A DNA stretch of 42,927 bases from CAYFPO01 sp964345035 (GTDB lineage Bacteria; Fidelibacterota; Marinisomatia; SCGC-AAA003-L08; GCA-002704045). Location: NCBI GenBank assembly GCA_964345035.1, contig CAYFPO010000020.1, positions 1-42,927 of the forward strand. Reading direction: 5' to 3'. The notes under the pieces were generated by a model. That model ran no database searches. It was not told where the DNA came from and saw only the letters and a program-made list of their open reading frames with translations. Below, in pieces: positions 1-9,896 of this stretch (its first letter is position 1; each line of letters opens with the position of its first letter). The position numbers and the translations under genes are program-made.

Positions 1-251
1 TGAGAGAAATGCTTCGTGAGTTTGGTGTTTCCGAATCGTCTGAATTACCGGACCATTTATCGCATATTTTATCCGTTCTTCCATTAATGGATAACGATAA
101 TAGAAACGAATTCATTAACACCTATGTTATACCAGCAATTAAAAAGATAATAGATGGTTTTGGAGAAACAAAAACTCCTTACAAAAATTTAGTTCAGTTT
201 ATTCATGATATACTGGAAAAACAGTCAACGACCCGGGAGGTACAGAACTGA
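1..251 (+). CDS. narJ: NarJ, nitrate reductase assembly chaperone (5' truncated)
   Basis: This is the C-terminal part of a protein whose reading frame is open to the left edge (codons from base 3), so the start lies outside the window. About 82 residues are visible, acidic and helical, with the segment LPDHLSHILSVLPLM that resembles the end of NarJ/TorD-type chaperones. NarJ binds apo-NarG and allows insertion of the molybdenum cofactor and FeS cluster before membrane docking on NarI. The stop codon overlaps the narI start by one base (TGATG), the usual narJ-narI coupling. The assignment leans mainly on position directly before narI, since the visible part carries few hallmark residues. narG and narH are expected just upstream but are not seen. 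Confidence 0.75.
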   Translation, partial: REMLREFGVSESSELPDHLSHILSVLPLMDNDNRNEFINTYVIPAIKKIIDGFGETKTPYKNLVQFIHDILEKQSTTREVQN

Positions 252-970
252 TGGATATGTTACAAAATTACCTTGACACATTTTTCTTTGTGCTTTTTCC
301 GTATGTAACACTTTTCACATTTTTTGTGGTTACAATTCAGCGGTATCGCTCAAAGGCATTTACTTATTCCAGTTTATCTTCACAATTTCTGGAAAACCGT
401 CAACATTTTTGGGGATTGGTTCCGTTCCATTATGGGATTATTGCTGTCCTAACAGCACACTTTATATGGTTCCTTGTCCCTGAAACGGTTCTTTGGTGGA
501 ATAGCATACCAGCAAGAATGTATGTCATGGAAATCGCCATGTTTATTTTCGGGTTAATGACATTGGTTGGCCTGATTAATATCGTTTCCCGTAGAAAGAC
601 CAACGTGCGGGCGCGATTTGTTACATCTACTGCAGACTGGTGTGTATTAGGCATTTTGGTATTCCAGGTTATCACCGGAATTTTGACAGCATATTTGCAT
701 CGCTGGGGATCCAGCTGGTTTGCTGCTTCACTCGCTCCATACTTATGGTCAGTATTTAAGTTAAGTCCAGATTTATCTTATGTATCTTCCATGCCTATTA
801 CAATAAAACTACATATAATTGGTGCATTTTCAATCATTCTATTATTTCCATATACACGGTTGGTTCACATTTTGGTTTTACCCAATCCATATCTCTGGAG
901 AAAACCGCAATTGGCTCGCTGGTATTGGGATAGAAAAAAAATTCGCACAACTAAAAACAATACCTTATAA
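251..970 (+). CDS. narI: NarI, respiratory nitrate reductase gamma subunit (cytochrome b)
   Basis: The 239-residue membrane protein has five hydrophobic segments. NarI oxidises quinol at the outer face of the inner membrane and passes electrons through two b hemes to NarH and NarG. The four heme-ligand histidines fall where the family needs them: His60 and His70 (FHY...TAHF) in the second helix and His188 and His206 (LHIIG...LVH) in the last, the same 10 and 18 residue spacings as E. coli His56/66 and His187/205. Length is close to the E. coli protein (225 aa). It starts inside the narJ stop codon, and the first nitrate transporter follows after 21 bases, so it is part of one nar operon. Confidence 0.95.
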   Translation: MDMLQNYLDTFFFVLFPYVTLFTFFVVTIQRYRSKAFTYSSLSSQFLENRQHFWGLVPFHYGIIAVLTAHFIWFLVPETVLWWNSIPARMYVMEIAMFIFGLMTLVGLINIVSRRKTNVRARFVTSTADWCVLGILVFQVITGILTAYLHRWGSSWFAASLAPYLWSVFKLSPDLSYVSSMPITIKLHIIGAFSIILLFPYTRLVHILVLPNPYLWRKPQLARWYWDRKKIRTTKNNTL

Positions 971-991
971 AAACTAAATAGGGAGTATCAA

Positions 992-2557
992 ATGGCCAAC
1001 GGAAACAATAATAGACAAACACCCGAATTACTTGATTTTAGTAAAGAACGTATTCGTGTCTTGCATTTCACCTGGATTGCCTTTTTCATTACATTCTATG
1101 TATGGTTTAATATGGCGCCATTGGCGACCACCATGTTGAAAAATGTCAATTGGTTGACCAAAGAACATTTAAAAGTTTTGGCTATAAGTAATGTGGCGTT
1201 AACTATTCCAGCACGGATAATAATTGGGGCTCTCATTGACCGTTATGGACCAAGAATTGTTTTTTCCGGGTTAATGATCATTATGGCAATACCGGCATGG
1301 CTTTTTGCTCTAGGGAATTCATTCACCCAATTATTAATCTCAAGATTAATATTAGGTTCAATCGGCGCAGGCTTTGTTGTCGGTATAAAAATGGTTGCAA
1401 ATTGGTTTCCACCAAAAATGATTGGAAGGGCAGAAGGGTTTTACGCCGGTTGGGGGAATTTTGGTTCAGCAGCGGCAGCCATGACTTTACCTTGGATAGC
1501 AATCCATGTTTTTCAGGATTGGTTAGGATTGGATGGTGATGCCTGGAGATATGCCTTAATTCTCAATGCAGCTGTATCATTTGTATATGGAATCATGTAT
1601 TATTTTCTTGTAAAAGATCATGCTGCAGACAAACCTATCCCGAAAACGAAAAAAACAGAACCTATGATGGTTACTTCTTATGTGGATTTATTTCAATATT
1701 TACTTTGGTCATTTCCACTTGTTGGAGCTATGGGAGTATTGGCATGGAGAATTGGTAATATCAAAGTGGATGGTATTCCTCTCATTTCAACGGATATTTT
1801 GACTATGGTGTACGGCATACTTACTTTTGTCTATTTTGCCCATGTTTTCAAAACATTGCACATCAACCTGCCATATTTAAAAAAGGGAGTACCGGAAGAG
1901 GATAAATATCATTGGTCATCTGTGGCGGCATTGAACAGTACATATTTTGCGAATTTTGGTGCCGAATTAGCTGTCGTATCCATGCTTCCAATGTTTTTTG
2001 AAACAACCTTTTCTATGTTAAAAAATTCTGATGGAAATTTAATTATGACAGCAACTTTAGCTGGTGTTATTGCTTCTTCATTTGCATTTGTAAATTTGTT
2101 TGCTCGACCTTTAGGAGGATTGATTTCTGATACAATGAAAAACAGAAAAAAAACAATGCTCATTTATATGATGGGTATTGCTCTGGGCTTTTTAGGAATG
2201 GCTCACATAGGAGAATGGGGTCCAATAGTCAATGGAGTTCAAACTGTTGTTCCAATGTTTGATAGTGTTTCTTGGCTTGTTTTGTCCATAATTATTACAA
2301 TAATTTGTTCAATATTTGTACAAGGAGCCGAAGGTGCAACTTTTGCAGTCATACCCATGATAAATAGAAAAATGACTGGTCAGATTGCAGGAATGGCAGG
2401 AGCATACGGAAATGTTGGTGCAGTTATTTATCTGGTCATTTATTCACTGGTAGATGCAAAAACATTTTTCTTCTTTATTGCAGGAGGGGCATTTTTAAGC
2501 TTATTATATTGCTGGATTTTCCTTGAAGAACCCAAAGGATCATTTGCGGAGGAATAG
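992..2557 (+). CDS. narK: NarK1-type nitrate/nitrite transporter (MFS)
   Basis: This 521-residue major facilitator protein has about 12 membrane helices. The N-terminal pattern RIRVLHFTWIAFFITFYVWF, followed by NMAP, matches the NarK1-type subgroup, usually described as nitrate/proton symporters. The helix 2-3 loop DRYGPR is the classical MFS motif A, and a second copy (RPLGGLISD) occurs in the C-terminal half. A good GGGAG ribosome-binding site lies before the ATG. It sits between narI and a second, different NarK, a tandem also known from Paracoccus and Thermus, where one protein starts uptake and the other exchanges nitrate for nitrite. The exact transport mode is inferred from subgroup similarity. 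Confidence 0.9.
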   Translation: MANGNNNRQTPELLDFSKERIRVLHFTWIAFFITFYVWFNMAPLATTMLKNVNWLTKEHLKVLAISNVALTIPARIIIGALIDRYGPRIVFSGLMIIMAIPAWLFALGNSFTQLLISRLILGSIGAGFVVGIKMVANWFPPKMIGRAEGFYAGWGNFGSAAAAMTLPWIAIHVFQDWLGLDGDAWRYALILNAAVSFVYGIMYYFLVKDHAADKPIPKTKKTEPMMVTSYVDLFQYLLWSFPLVGAMGVLAWRIGNIKVDGIPLISTDILTMVYGILTFVYFAHVFKTLHINLPYLKKGVPEEDKYHWSSVAALNSTYFANFGAELAVVSMLPMFFETTFSMLKNSDGNLIMTATLAGVIASSFAFVNLFARPLGGLISDTMKNRKKTMLIYMMGIALGFLGMAHIGEWGPIVNGVQTVVPMFDSVSWLVLSIIITIICSIFVQGAEGATFAVIPMINRKMTGQIAGMAGAYGNVGAVIYLVIYSLVDAKTFFFFIAGGAFLSLLYCWIFLEEPKGSFAEE

Positions 2558-2588
2558 AGATAACAATTAAAAATAAAGGAAATATAGA

Positions 2589-4199
2589 ATGAGTAAAGTT
2601 GATTTAAAAAATTGGGATGTGGAAAACCAGGAATTCTGGGATGGTCCAGGAAAAGCAATAGCAACAAGAAACCTATGGATTTCTATTCCAAGTTTATTGG
2701 TTGGTTTTTCAGTATGGTTAATGTGGGGGATTATAACTGTGCAAATGAAAAATCTCGGTTTTCCATTTTCACAAACAGAGTTTTTTACATTAACAGCGAT
2801 TGCAGGACTTACTGGAGCTACATTACGTATTCCCAGTTCATTTTTTATACGATTGGCCGGGGGACGGAATACAATTTTCTTCACTACAGCATTATTGATG
2901 ATTCCATCATTGGGTGCTGCTATTTTTCTCCAGGATAAAAATACACCTCTGTGGGTTTTTCAAATTCTGGCATTCCTTTCAGGGTTTGGAGGGGGAAACT
3001 TTGCATCATCTATGAGCAATATCAGTTTCTTTTTCCCCAAACGAATGCAGGGTTATGCTCTTGGAATGAATGCAGGTCTGGGAAATTTTGGTGTAACCAC
3101 TATGCAGATATTGGTTCCACTGGTGATGACCATTCCATTGTTGGGTGCTTTGAGTGGAGACTCCATGATTTTATCCAGTAATAGTGGAACAATTTTTAAA
3201 CGAATTGCAGCAGGCTCAGAAACATGGCTCGCAAATGCAGGTTGGGTTTGGATGCTTTGGCTCCTTCCATTGGCTTATTTTGGTTGGACAAGGATGAATA
3301 ACATTACTACTGAAGCAGTAACTCCGGGATTAAAAACTCCCATAGTTTCCTTTGGGCGTATATCATGGCTATTATTCATTGGCTTTATTACTGCGGCTGC
3401 AGGGTTGTATTTTATTCTGACATTTAAATCATTGACTTGGGTGAAATGGATAGCATTACCCGGAGTTATTGCTGCAACAGTGTTTTTGATGAAAACGCTC
3501 TCCCCGGGAGAAATAAAGAAAAATCTGGAAAGGCAGTTCAAGATATTTGACAATAAACATACCTGGGTTATGACAATTATTTATACTATGACCTTTGGTT
3601 CGTTTATTGGTTTTTCGGCAGCAGTTGGCTTATCCATTAAATTTATTTTTGGTGTAAAGCATATTTTAGGTGCTGATGGAGTTTGGCAGCACTTACCTAA
3701 TCCGGACGGACCAGCGACGTTTATGTTTGCGTGGGTTGGTGCTTTTATCGGTGCATTGATTCGTCCCATTGGTGGAAAATTATCAGATAAAGTGGGTGGT
3801 GCAATTGTAACTCAATGGGTTTCTATTGTAATGGTCATATCAGCAATTGGAGTGGGATATTATGCAAAATTGGCTTATCAGTCCGCCACACCACAGGATT
3901 ATTTCATGCCGTTCTTTATCCTCCTTGTAATTTTATTTACAGCAACGGGAATTGGTAACGGTTCCACTTTCAGAACCATTTCAATGGTTTTTAACGAAGA
4001 ACAGGCAGGACCTGTCCTTGGTTGGACATCTGCTGTAGCTGCTTATGGTGCTTTTTTAATTCCAAAGGTGATTGGTGAAAATATGAAATTGGGAACACCT
4101 GAAGTAGCTATGTATGGTTTTGCTGTTTTTTATGCAGTATGTGCTGTATTGAATTATTGGTATTATTTGGGACCCAAAGCAGAATTTAAAAATCCATAA
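2589..4199 (+). CDS. narK: NarK2-type nitrate/nitrite antiporter (MFS)
   Basis: This 536-residue MFS protein has 12 predicted helices and shows the nitrate signature GFGGGNFASSMSNISFFFPK followed by GMNAGLGNFGV. This is the glycine-rich nitrate signature of E. coli NarK, with a second copy (GIGNGSTFRTI) in the C-terminal half. Arginines in RIPSSF and in the second-half signature region are good candidates for the substrate-binding pair. The family imports nitrate in exchange for cytoplasmic nitrite, which avoids toxic nitrite build-up. It follows the first narK by 31 bases and is only about 35-40 percent similar by eye, so the two are distinct subgroups rather than a recent duplication. The RIC gene follows after 10 bases. 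Confidence 0.92.
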   Translation: MSKVDLKNWDVENQEFWDGPGKAIATRNLWISIPSLLVGFSVWLMWGIITVQMKNLGFPFSQTEFFTLTAIAGLTGATLRIPSSFFIRLAGGRNTIFFTTALLMIPSLGAAIFLQDKNTPLWVFQILAFLSGFGGGNFASSMSNISFFFPKRMQGYALGMNAGLGNFGVTTMQILVPLVMTIPLLGALSGDSMILSSNSGTIFKRIAAGSETWLANAGWVWMLWLLPLAYFGWTRMNNITTEAVTPGLKTPIVSFGRISWLLFIGFITAAAGLYFILTFKSLTWVKWIALPGVIAATVFLMKTLSPGEIKKNLERQFKIFDNKHTWVMTIIYTMTFGSFIGFSAAVGLSIKFIFGVKHILGADGVWQHLPNPDGPATFMFAWVGAFIGALIRPIGGKLSDKVGGAIVTQWVSIVMVISAIGVGYYAKLAYQSATPQDYFMPFFILLVILFTATGIGNGSTFRTISMVFNEEQAGPVLGWTSAVAAYGAFLIPKVIGENMKLGTPEVAMYGFAVFYAVCAVLNYWYYLGPKAEFKNP

Positions 4200-4209
4200 A
4201 GGAGTAGTT

Positions 4210-4947
4210 GTGAATATAAATGACACAACCACAATCGGTGAAATTGTAGCAGATGATATTCGAACAGCAAATATCTTCCAAAAATATGGATTAGATTTTT
4301 GTTGTGGTGGAAAACAACAGCTCAAAACTGTATGTGATGAAAATGAAATCAATTATCCATTAATTGTAAATGAATTAAATAAATCTACTTCTGAAAATGA
4401 TGATGTTATTGACTATCAATCTATGGAAGTTGATTCATTGGTGACTCATATAATCGATAAACATCATCAGTATATTTACGATACTGGCTCTATCACACTC
4501 CAATTTATTCGAAAAGTTGCTAAAGTTCATGGTGAACGGCATCCCAAAACAGTTGAGATGGCAGAGGTATGTTCAAATCTACTTTCTGAATTACACCATC
4601 ACATGATGAAGGAAGAGCAAGTTTTATTCCCATATATCTTCAATTTGGTTAAAATGGATACAGGTGAACAAAGTACAAATAGTTTTCATCAATTTGTGTC
4701 AAATCCCATACGAGTAATGATGGCTGAGCATGATCAAGCGGGAGATTTGTTAAAGCGACTTCAAGAGCTATCGAACAATTATACACCTCCAGAAGATGCA
4801 TGCACCACATTTAGAGCCGCTTTTTCTAACTTGAAAGAATTAGAGGACGATGTGATTTTGCACATCCACCTGGAAAATAATATTCTATTCCCTAAAGCAA
4901 TTACTTTAGAAAACAATTTAGCCAAAAGAATTCTTGATAAAAGATAG
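4210..4947 (+). CDS. ric: RIC, di-iron iron-sulfur cluster repair protein (ScdA/YtfE family)
   Basis: The 245-residue protein has the family's two parts. An N-terminal DUF542/ScdA_N domain carries the vicinal cysteines in DFCCGGKQQ (about residues 32-38). A C-terminal hemerythrin-like domain carries iron-ligand histidines and glutamates in HHQYIYD, HHHMMKEEQVLFP, AEHDQAGDLL and HIHLENNILFPKA. RIC proteins restore iron-sulfur clusters damaged by nitric oxide or peroxide. The GTG start is supported by an AAAGGAG site a few bases before it. Its place between narK and the ACIII genes fits a role in coping with nitrosative by-products of nitrate respiration. The actA frame begins inside its last codons. 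Confidence 0.93.
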   Translation: MNINDTTTIGEIVADDIRTANIFQKYGLDFCCGGKQQLKTVCDENEINYPLIVNELNKSTSENDDVIDYQSMEVDSLVTHIIDKHHQYIYDTGSITLQFIRKVAKVHGERHPKTVEMAEVCSNLLSELHHHMMKEEQVLFPYIFNLVKMDTGEQSTNSFHQFVSNPIRVMMAEHDQAGDLLKRLQELSNNYTPPEDACTTFRAAFSNLKELEDDVILHIHLENNILFPKAITLENNLAKRILDKR

Positions 4948-5566
4948 CCAATTAAATAAACAGATTAGCAGAATCGCAGTCTTAATCGCAGTTATTGGTA
5001 CCATAATTGCCATTAAAAATTCAAATATTCATCTTCCCGGAAATTTTAAGGATTATAAACCTGAGCAACCTATTGACTTTTCACATCAACTCCATGCCGG
5101 AGAAATGAATATTTCTTGTATGTATTGCCACTTTGGTGCAGAAGATAGCAAGCATGCGGGAATCCCGCCGGTGAATGTATGTATGAATTGCCATAAATAT
5201 GTGAGTAATACCAACAATGAAGTACGACTGGCAGACAAAGAAAAACGAAAGTTAAAGGTGAGTGATGAGATAAAAAAAATATATGATGCTTTTGAATCCG
5301 CAAAATCTTCTGATGAAAAAAATGTTGAATGGGTGAAAGTTCATAATCTGCCTGAATTTGTATATTTCAGTCACAAACCTCATATTAGTGCCGGATTAGC
5401 TTGTGCTAAATGTCACGGGGGTGTAGAAAGTATGGCTCGAGTAAAACAGGAAAATGATTTGTCAATGGGGTGGTGCTTGGATTGCCATCGACAAGATCAT
5501 GAATCATTGGATAATAGTAAATATAGAAAAATGCAATTGCAAGATTGTGCAACTTGCCATTATTAA
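4934..5566 (+). CDS. actA: ActA, pentaheme cytochrome c of alternative complex III
   Basis: The 210-residue protein has a single N-terminal membrane anchor (about residues 13-27) and five CxxCH heme-binding motifs: CMYCH (62), CMNCH (83), CAKCH (157), CLDCH (181) and CATCH (205). Five c-type hemes and one anchor match ActA of Rhodothermus and Flavobacterium ACIII, where it takes electrons from ActB and hands them towards ActE. The start is a TTG lying 14 bases inside ric. The frame is closed by a TAG 13 bases before it, so no earlier start exists. actB starts three bases after the stop. As in other ACIII operons, it is the first subunit gene. Confidence 0.92.
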   Translation: MIKDSQLNKQISRIAVLIAVIGTIIAIKNSNIHLPGNFKDYKPEQPIDFSHQLHAGEMNISCMYCHFGAEDSKHAGIPPVNVCMNCHKYVSNTNNEVRLADKEKRKLKVSDEIKKIYDAFESAKSSDEKNVEWVKVHNLPEFVYFSHKPHISAGLACAKCHGGVESMARVKQENDLSMGWCLDCHRQDHESLDNSKYRKMQLQDCATCHY

Positions 5567-5569
5567 AAT

Positions 5570-8542
5570 ATGTCAGTAGAAAAAAAATATTATTCAAATA
5601 TAGAAGATAAATGTTCTCCATCAACATGTAGTTGTACCGATATGCCTAGCGTGGGAGATGTGGAAAAAACGGCAACAGTATCGCGGCGGAGTTTTCTGAA
5701 AACTACGGGGTTTTCATTTGGTGCACTATTGGTTGCTTGTAGTAAAGCACCGATAAAAAAAGCCATTCCATTTTTAATTCAACCTGAAGAAATATTGCCA
5801 GGAAAAGCTATTTGGTATGCGTCTACCAGTAATGCTTGTGCGGCTCAATGTAGTGTCCATGTGAAAAATAGGGATGGCCGCCCAATTAAGTTGGAGGGAA
5901 ATCCAAAACATCCTTTAAATCAAGGAGGATTGTGCTCTCAGTGTCAAGCCAGCTTATTGGAATTGTATGATTCAAATAGAATCTTACATCCAACTATTGA
6001 CGGTAAAAAAGTAAATTGGGATGCATTTGACAGTGAAATTTTACAAAAGCTGAAAAAAGTCAAAAGTTCTGGAAAAGAGATTGCCATATTATCCAATTCC
6101 ATAACCAGCCCATCAACGAAATATCAAATTCAGCAGTTTAAGAAAAAGTATGGTAATGTAAAACATTATGAGATTGATGAGTATTCCTATTCAGCAATTC
6201 TGGATGCCCAAGAACAAAATTATGGTAAAAGATTTTTGCCTCAATACCATTTCGATAAAGCAGATGTTGTGGTGAGTATTGATGCTGATTTTTTAGGTTC
6301 TTGGATTTCTCCTGTTCAATTTACAAAAGATTTCAAAAAAAATAGAAATTTGGACAGAAAGCAAATTTCTACACTTATCCATGTTGAATCAACTTTATCA
6401 ATTACAGGTTCAAAAGCAGACAAACGAATTGTATTGTCACCATCGGGAATTATTCAATTTGTTAAAGATTTAGATGCATATATTCAAGGTGAAAATCCAC
6501 ACAATTCTGTAGTAAAAGAAGTGGCGAACCAATTAATCCGCAATAAAGGAAAATCATTGATTGTGTGTGGAGTTAATGATAGAAAAGTTCAACTATTGGT
6601 GAATAGAATTAACCATAAACTGAGGAATATTAATAAAACGATAAATCACAAAAATCCCAGTTTACAGTTTGCAGGTTCTGATTCATCACTTGACGAATTT
6701 TTAAATAAATTGAAAATTGGGAAAATTGGGGCTGTATTTTGCAATGAGATAAATCCCGTATATAGTTTTCCAGTGGGAAATCAAATTTCCCAAGCCTTAA
6801 AAACTGTAGAATTAACGGTTTCTTTTTCTAATTCCGTTGATGAAACCAGTAAAGCGTGTATATTTGCAGCACCTGCCCCCCATAGTCTGGAATCCTGGAA
6901 TGATAGCGAACTTGTCTCCGGATTGTTATCAATGACCCAGCCGGTGCTGCATCCATTAGGAAAAACTCGTTCTTTCAGAAAATCATTATCAGTTTGGCAA
7001 CATAAGGTAAAAAGTGAACGGGATTTAGTACGTGATTATTGGAAATCGCAATTCAAATCCAGGGTGAATACATCGCTGACTTATACGAAATTCTGGAATA
7101 CTTTAGTCCATGATGGATTTTTCCTCATTAAACCAAAGTCCTTAAAGTTGAAACCATTTACAGATTCACGGCCATCTATAAAATTGAAGCATGATACACT
7201 CCAATATTCATTATATCAAACTTCACATTTGTCAATGGGTAAGCATGCTCAAAATCCATGGCTGCAAGAGCTACCGAACCCAATTACAAAAGTATCCTGG
7301 GATAATTATATTTCCATTTCTGAAAAGTTTGCCAATAAGAAAGCATTAGTTCGTGGTGATGTAGTTGAAGTAAAAACGGAGGGTCATTCACTAAAGCTCC
7401 CTGTGTTTATTCAGCCGGGACAGCATGAAAATACACTTTCAATTGCTTTAGGTTATGGACGATTAGGTACGGAACGGTTCCATGGAATTGGTCCAAATTG
7501 GATAGAGAAAAAACCAACGGTTGGTAGAGGTGAGACAGTAGGAAAGAATGCCTCAACCTTTATTCATTTGAATGAAACATTACAATATTTTGGCGAAATA
7601 AAAAGTATGACCAAAGTAAATGAAAAATGGGATTTAGCTTTAACCCAAACCTATAATTCTTTGGAGAATCCTAAAAATACATCTCCTGCAATCATGCCTG
7701 TTAGACCATTTATTCAAGAGACTGATTTTAAATCATATAAAAAAGATGCAACATCAGGTAGTCATCATGGTCATCCTGTTACAACAATGTGGGATGATGA
7801 TCATAAATATGAGGGGCATCATTGGGGAATGGCTATTGATATTTCTGCATGTACCGGTTGCTCATCCTGTGTAATTGGCTGCCAGGTCGAAAACAATGTA
7901 CCGGTAGTAGGTAAAGATGAAGTCCTTCGTAAACGGGACATGGCATGGTTAAGAATTGATCGTTATTATAGTGGTGATGGTGAAGATGTAGATGTGGCAT
8001 TTCAGGCGATGATGTGTCAGCATTGTGATAACGCACCTTGTGAACCAGTTTGTCCTGTATTAGCTACGGTTCACAGTACAGAGGGTTTAAATCAGCAAGT
8101 TTATAATCGTTGTGTTGGAACACGGTTTTGCGCTAATAATTGTCCATACAAAGTACGTCGTTTTAATTGGTTTGATTATACTAAAGAAGACATTATGGAG
8201 AATATGGTGTTAAATCCTGATGTTACGGTGCGTTCTCGTGGTGTAATGGAAAAATGTTCTATGTGTATCCAACGCATTCAAGAAGTTAAAATTGAAGCAC
8301 GAAAAAATGGAAACCCCGTTGCTGATGGTGAGATTAAAATGGCATGTGAACAATCCTGCCCGGCTGATGCAATAGTCTTTGGTGATATAAATGATCCTGA
8401 AAGTAATATTTCAAAATTGATAAATAGTGGTAGGCATTATCGAGTGTTAGAAGAATTAAATGTTCAGCCCACGGTTGGCTATTTAACTCAAGTTAGAAAT
8501 AGAGATGGTAAATCAAAAAACAAAGGGCATCATCATGGGTAA
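5570..8542 (+). CDS. actB: ActB, fused molybdopterin-type plus iron-sulfur subunit of ACIII
   Basis: This 990-residue protein joins a large N-terminal domain of the molybdopterin oxidoreductase fold (about 60-700; in ACIII this carries no cofactor) to a C-terminal ferredoxin-like domain (about 740-960). The FeS motifs are CTGCSSCVIGC, CQHCDNAPCEPVC, CVGTRFCANNC and CSMC...CEQSC, consistent with three [4Fe-4S] and one [3Fe-4S] cluster. A twin-arginine signal (SRRSFLKTTGF, Arg39-Arg40) runs into a lipobox-like LLVAC at Cys57, so export by Tat and lipidation at Cys57 are likely, as in the Flavobacterium complex. An unusual Cys-rich stretch (residues 15-22) precedes the Tat motif. The gene overlaps actC by 8 bases. 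Confidence 0.93.
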   Translation: MSVEKKYYSNIEDKCSPSTCSCTDMPSVGDVEKTATVSRRSFLKTTGFSFGALLVACSKAPIKKAIPFLIQPEEILPGKAIWYASTSNACAAQCSVHVKNRDGRPIKLEGNPKHPLNQGGLCSQCQASLLELYDSNRILHPTIDGKKVNWDAFDSEILQKLKKVKSSGKEIAILSNSITSPSTKYQIQQFKKKYGNVKHYEIDEYSYSAILDAQEQNYGKRFLPQYHFDKADVVVSIDADFLGSWISPVQFTKDFKKNRNLDRKQISTLIHVESTLSITGSKADKRIVLSPSGIIQFVKDLDAYIQGENPHNSVVKEVANQLIRNKGKSLIVCGVNDRKVQLLVNRINHKLRNINKTINHKNPSLQFAGSDSSLDEFLNKLKIGKIGAVFCNEINPVYSFPVGNQISQALKTVELTVSFSNSVDETSKACIFAAPAPHSLESWNDSELVSGLLSMTQPVLHPLGKTRSFRKSLSVWQHKVKSERDLVRDYWKSQFKSRVNTSLTYTKFWNTLVHDGFFLIKPKSLKLKPFTDSRPSIKLKHDTLQYSLYQTSHLSMGKHAQNPWLQELPNPITKVSWDNYISISEKFANKKALVRGDVVEVKTEGHSLKLPVFIQPGQHENTLSIALGYGRLGTERFHGIGPNWIEKKPTVGRGETVGKNASTFIHLNETLQYFGEIKSMTKVNEKWDLALTQTYNSLENPKNTSPAIMPVRPFIQETDFKSYKKDATSGSHHGHPVTTMWDDDHKYEGHHWGMAIDISACTGCSSCVIGCQVENNVPVVGKDEVLRKRDMAWLRIDRYYSGDGEDVDVAFQAMMCQHCDNAPCEPVCPVLATVHSTEGLNQQVYNRCVGTRFCANNCPYKVRRFNWFDYTKEDIMENMVLNPDVTVRSRGVMEKCSMCIQRIQEVKIEARKNGNPVADGEIKMACEQSCPADAIVFGDINDPESNISKLINSGRHYRVLEELNVQPTVGYLTQVRNRDGKSKNKGHHHG

Positions 8543-9896
8543 TATCGGTCACAGTATTCGTGAACCCCAAATTCAGGGAAATAAGTCCTTAAATGATGTT
8601 ACCAATGATATTTGTCATATCATGGAAAGAAAGCCTAAAAAGTTATGGTGGACTGGCTTATTTTTCTCATTAACTGCACTCATATTAGGGATTGTGAGTG
8701 TGTCGTACCAAATTGCTACGGGAATTGGAACATGGGGACTGAATAAAACCGTTGGATGGGCTTTTGATATCACAAATTTTGTATTCTGGGTGGGTATTGG
8801 CCATGCAGGAACATTGATATCAGCAATCCTCTTTTTATTTAGACAAAAATGGCGGACATCCATTAATCGTTCAGCTGAGGTTATGACTATTTTTGCTGTT
8901 ATTTGCGCAGGATTGTTCCCAATCATTCACATGGGGAGACCCTGGTTGGCATATTGGGTGTTTCCATATCCCAATATGAGAGGTCCTTTATGGATTAATT
9001 TCAGATCGCCATTGGCGTGGGATGTTTTTGCCATAGGTACATATTTTATCATTTCAGCTGTATTTTGGTATTATGGTTTAATCCCCGATTTAGCCACAGT
9101 TAGAGACCGAACCACCAATAGATTTAAGAAGAAGATTTTTTCCATTTTAAGTTTTGGGTGGAATGGTAGTTTTAAAGTGTGGCATCGATATGAAACGGTA
9201 TATGGTCTTTTAGCAGGATTAGCCACTCCATTGGTGGTGTCAGTTCATACTGTGGTGAGTTTTGATTTTGCCACCTCATCTATCCCTGGATGGCATACTA
9301 CTACATTCCCACCATACTTTGTAGCTGGTGCAGTATTTAGCGGATTTGCCATGGTGTTAACCCTTATGATTATTGCTCGAAAAACATTGGGTCTTGAAGA
9401 TTATATCACATTAAATCATATCGAGAATATGACCAAAGTCATCATCGTTACCGGGGGAATAGTGACATTATCCTATGCTACTGAGTTTTTTATCGCATGG
9501 TATTCTGGAAATGGATATGAGCAATTTGTATTTTTGAATCGAGCATTAGGACCATTCGCATGGGCGTATTGGATTATGGTGGGATGCAATCTCTTAACGC
9601 CTCAATTCTTTTGGTTTAAAAGTATCCGCCGAAATGTCGTCATCGTCTTTATCCTTTCTATATTTGTCAATATTGGTATGTGGTTTGAACGCTTTGTAAT
9701 TATTGTAACCTCATTACATCGGGATTTTTTACCATCGTCATGGTCGGATTATTCTCCAACTATAGTTGAAATTGGTACACTTATCGGTAGCTTCGGCTTA
9801 TTCTTCACCCTCTTTTTATTATTCATAAGAGCTTTGCCGATGGTATCCATTGGTGAGGTAAAATCCGTATTGCATTTCAAAGGAAGGGGGAAATAG
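8535..9896 (+). CDS. actC: ActC, NrfD-like quinol-interacting membrane subunit of ACIII
   Basis: This is a polytopic NrfD/PsrC-family protein of 453 residues with about ten membrane helices. I chose the ATG at 8535 over the in-frame ATG at 8505, because AAAGGG lies seven bases before it and the longer form would overlap actB by 38 bases. The sequence GHAGTLISAILFLFRQKW and IHMGRPW are typical of ActC, as is a conserved EXXXXMTVI-like run near residue 300 (HIENMTKVIIV). In ACIII, ActC and ActF flank the quinol site, which lies near the FeS chain of ActB, and they are thought to form a proton path. actD starts immediately after the stop. Confidence 0.9.
   Translation: MGNIGHSIREPQIQGNKSLNDVTNDICHIMERKPKKLWWTGLFFSLTALILGIVSVSYQIATGIGTWGLNKTVGWAFDITNFVFWVGIGHAGTLISAILFLFRQKWRTSINRSAEVMTIFAVICAGLFPIIHMGRPWLAYWVFPYPNMRGPLWINFRSPLAWDVFAIGTYFIISAVFWYYGLIPDLATVRDRTTNRFKKKIFSILSFGWNGSFKVWHRYETVYGLLAGLATPLVVSVHTVVSFDFATSSIPGWHTTTFPPYFVAGAVFSGFAMVLTLMIIARKTLGLEDYITLNHIENMTKVIIVTGGIVTLSYATEFFIAWYSGNGYEQFVFLNRALGPFAWAYWIMVGCNLLTPQFFWFKSIRRNVVIVFILSIFVNIGMWFERFVIIVTSLHRDFLPSSWSDYSPTIVEIGTLIGSFGLFFTLFLLFIRALPMVSIGEVKSVLHFKGRGK

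Noticed and set aside
430..675. Open frames on the minus strand opposite narI and many other genes
   Set aside because: These are shadows of strongly supported + strand genes, without family similarity or ribosome-binding sites.
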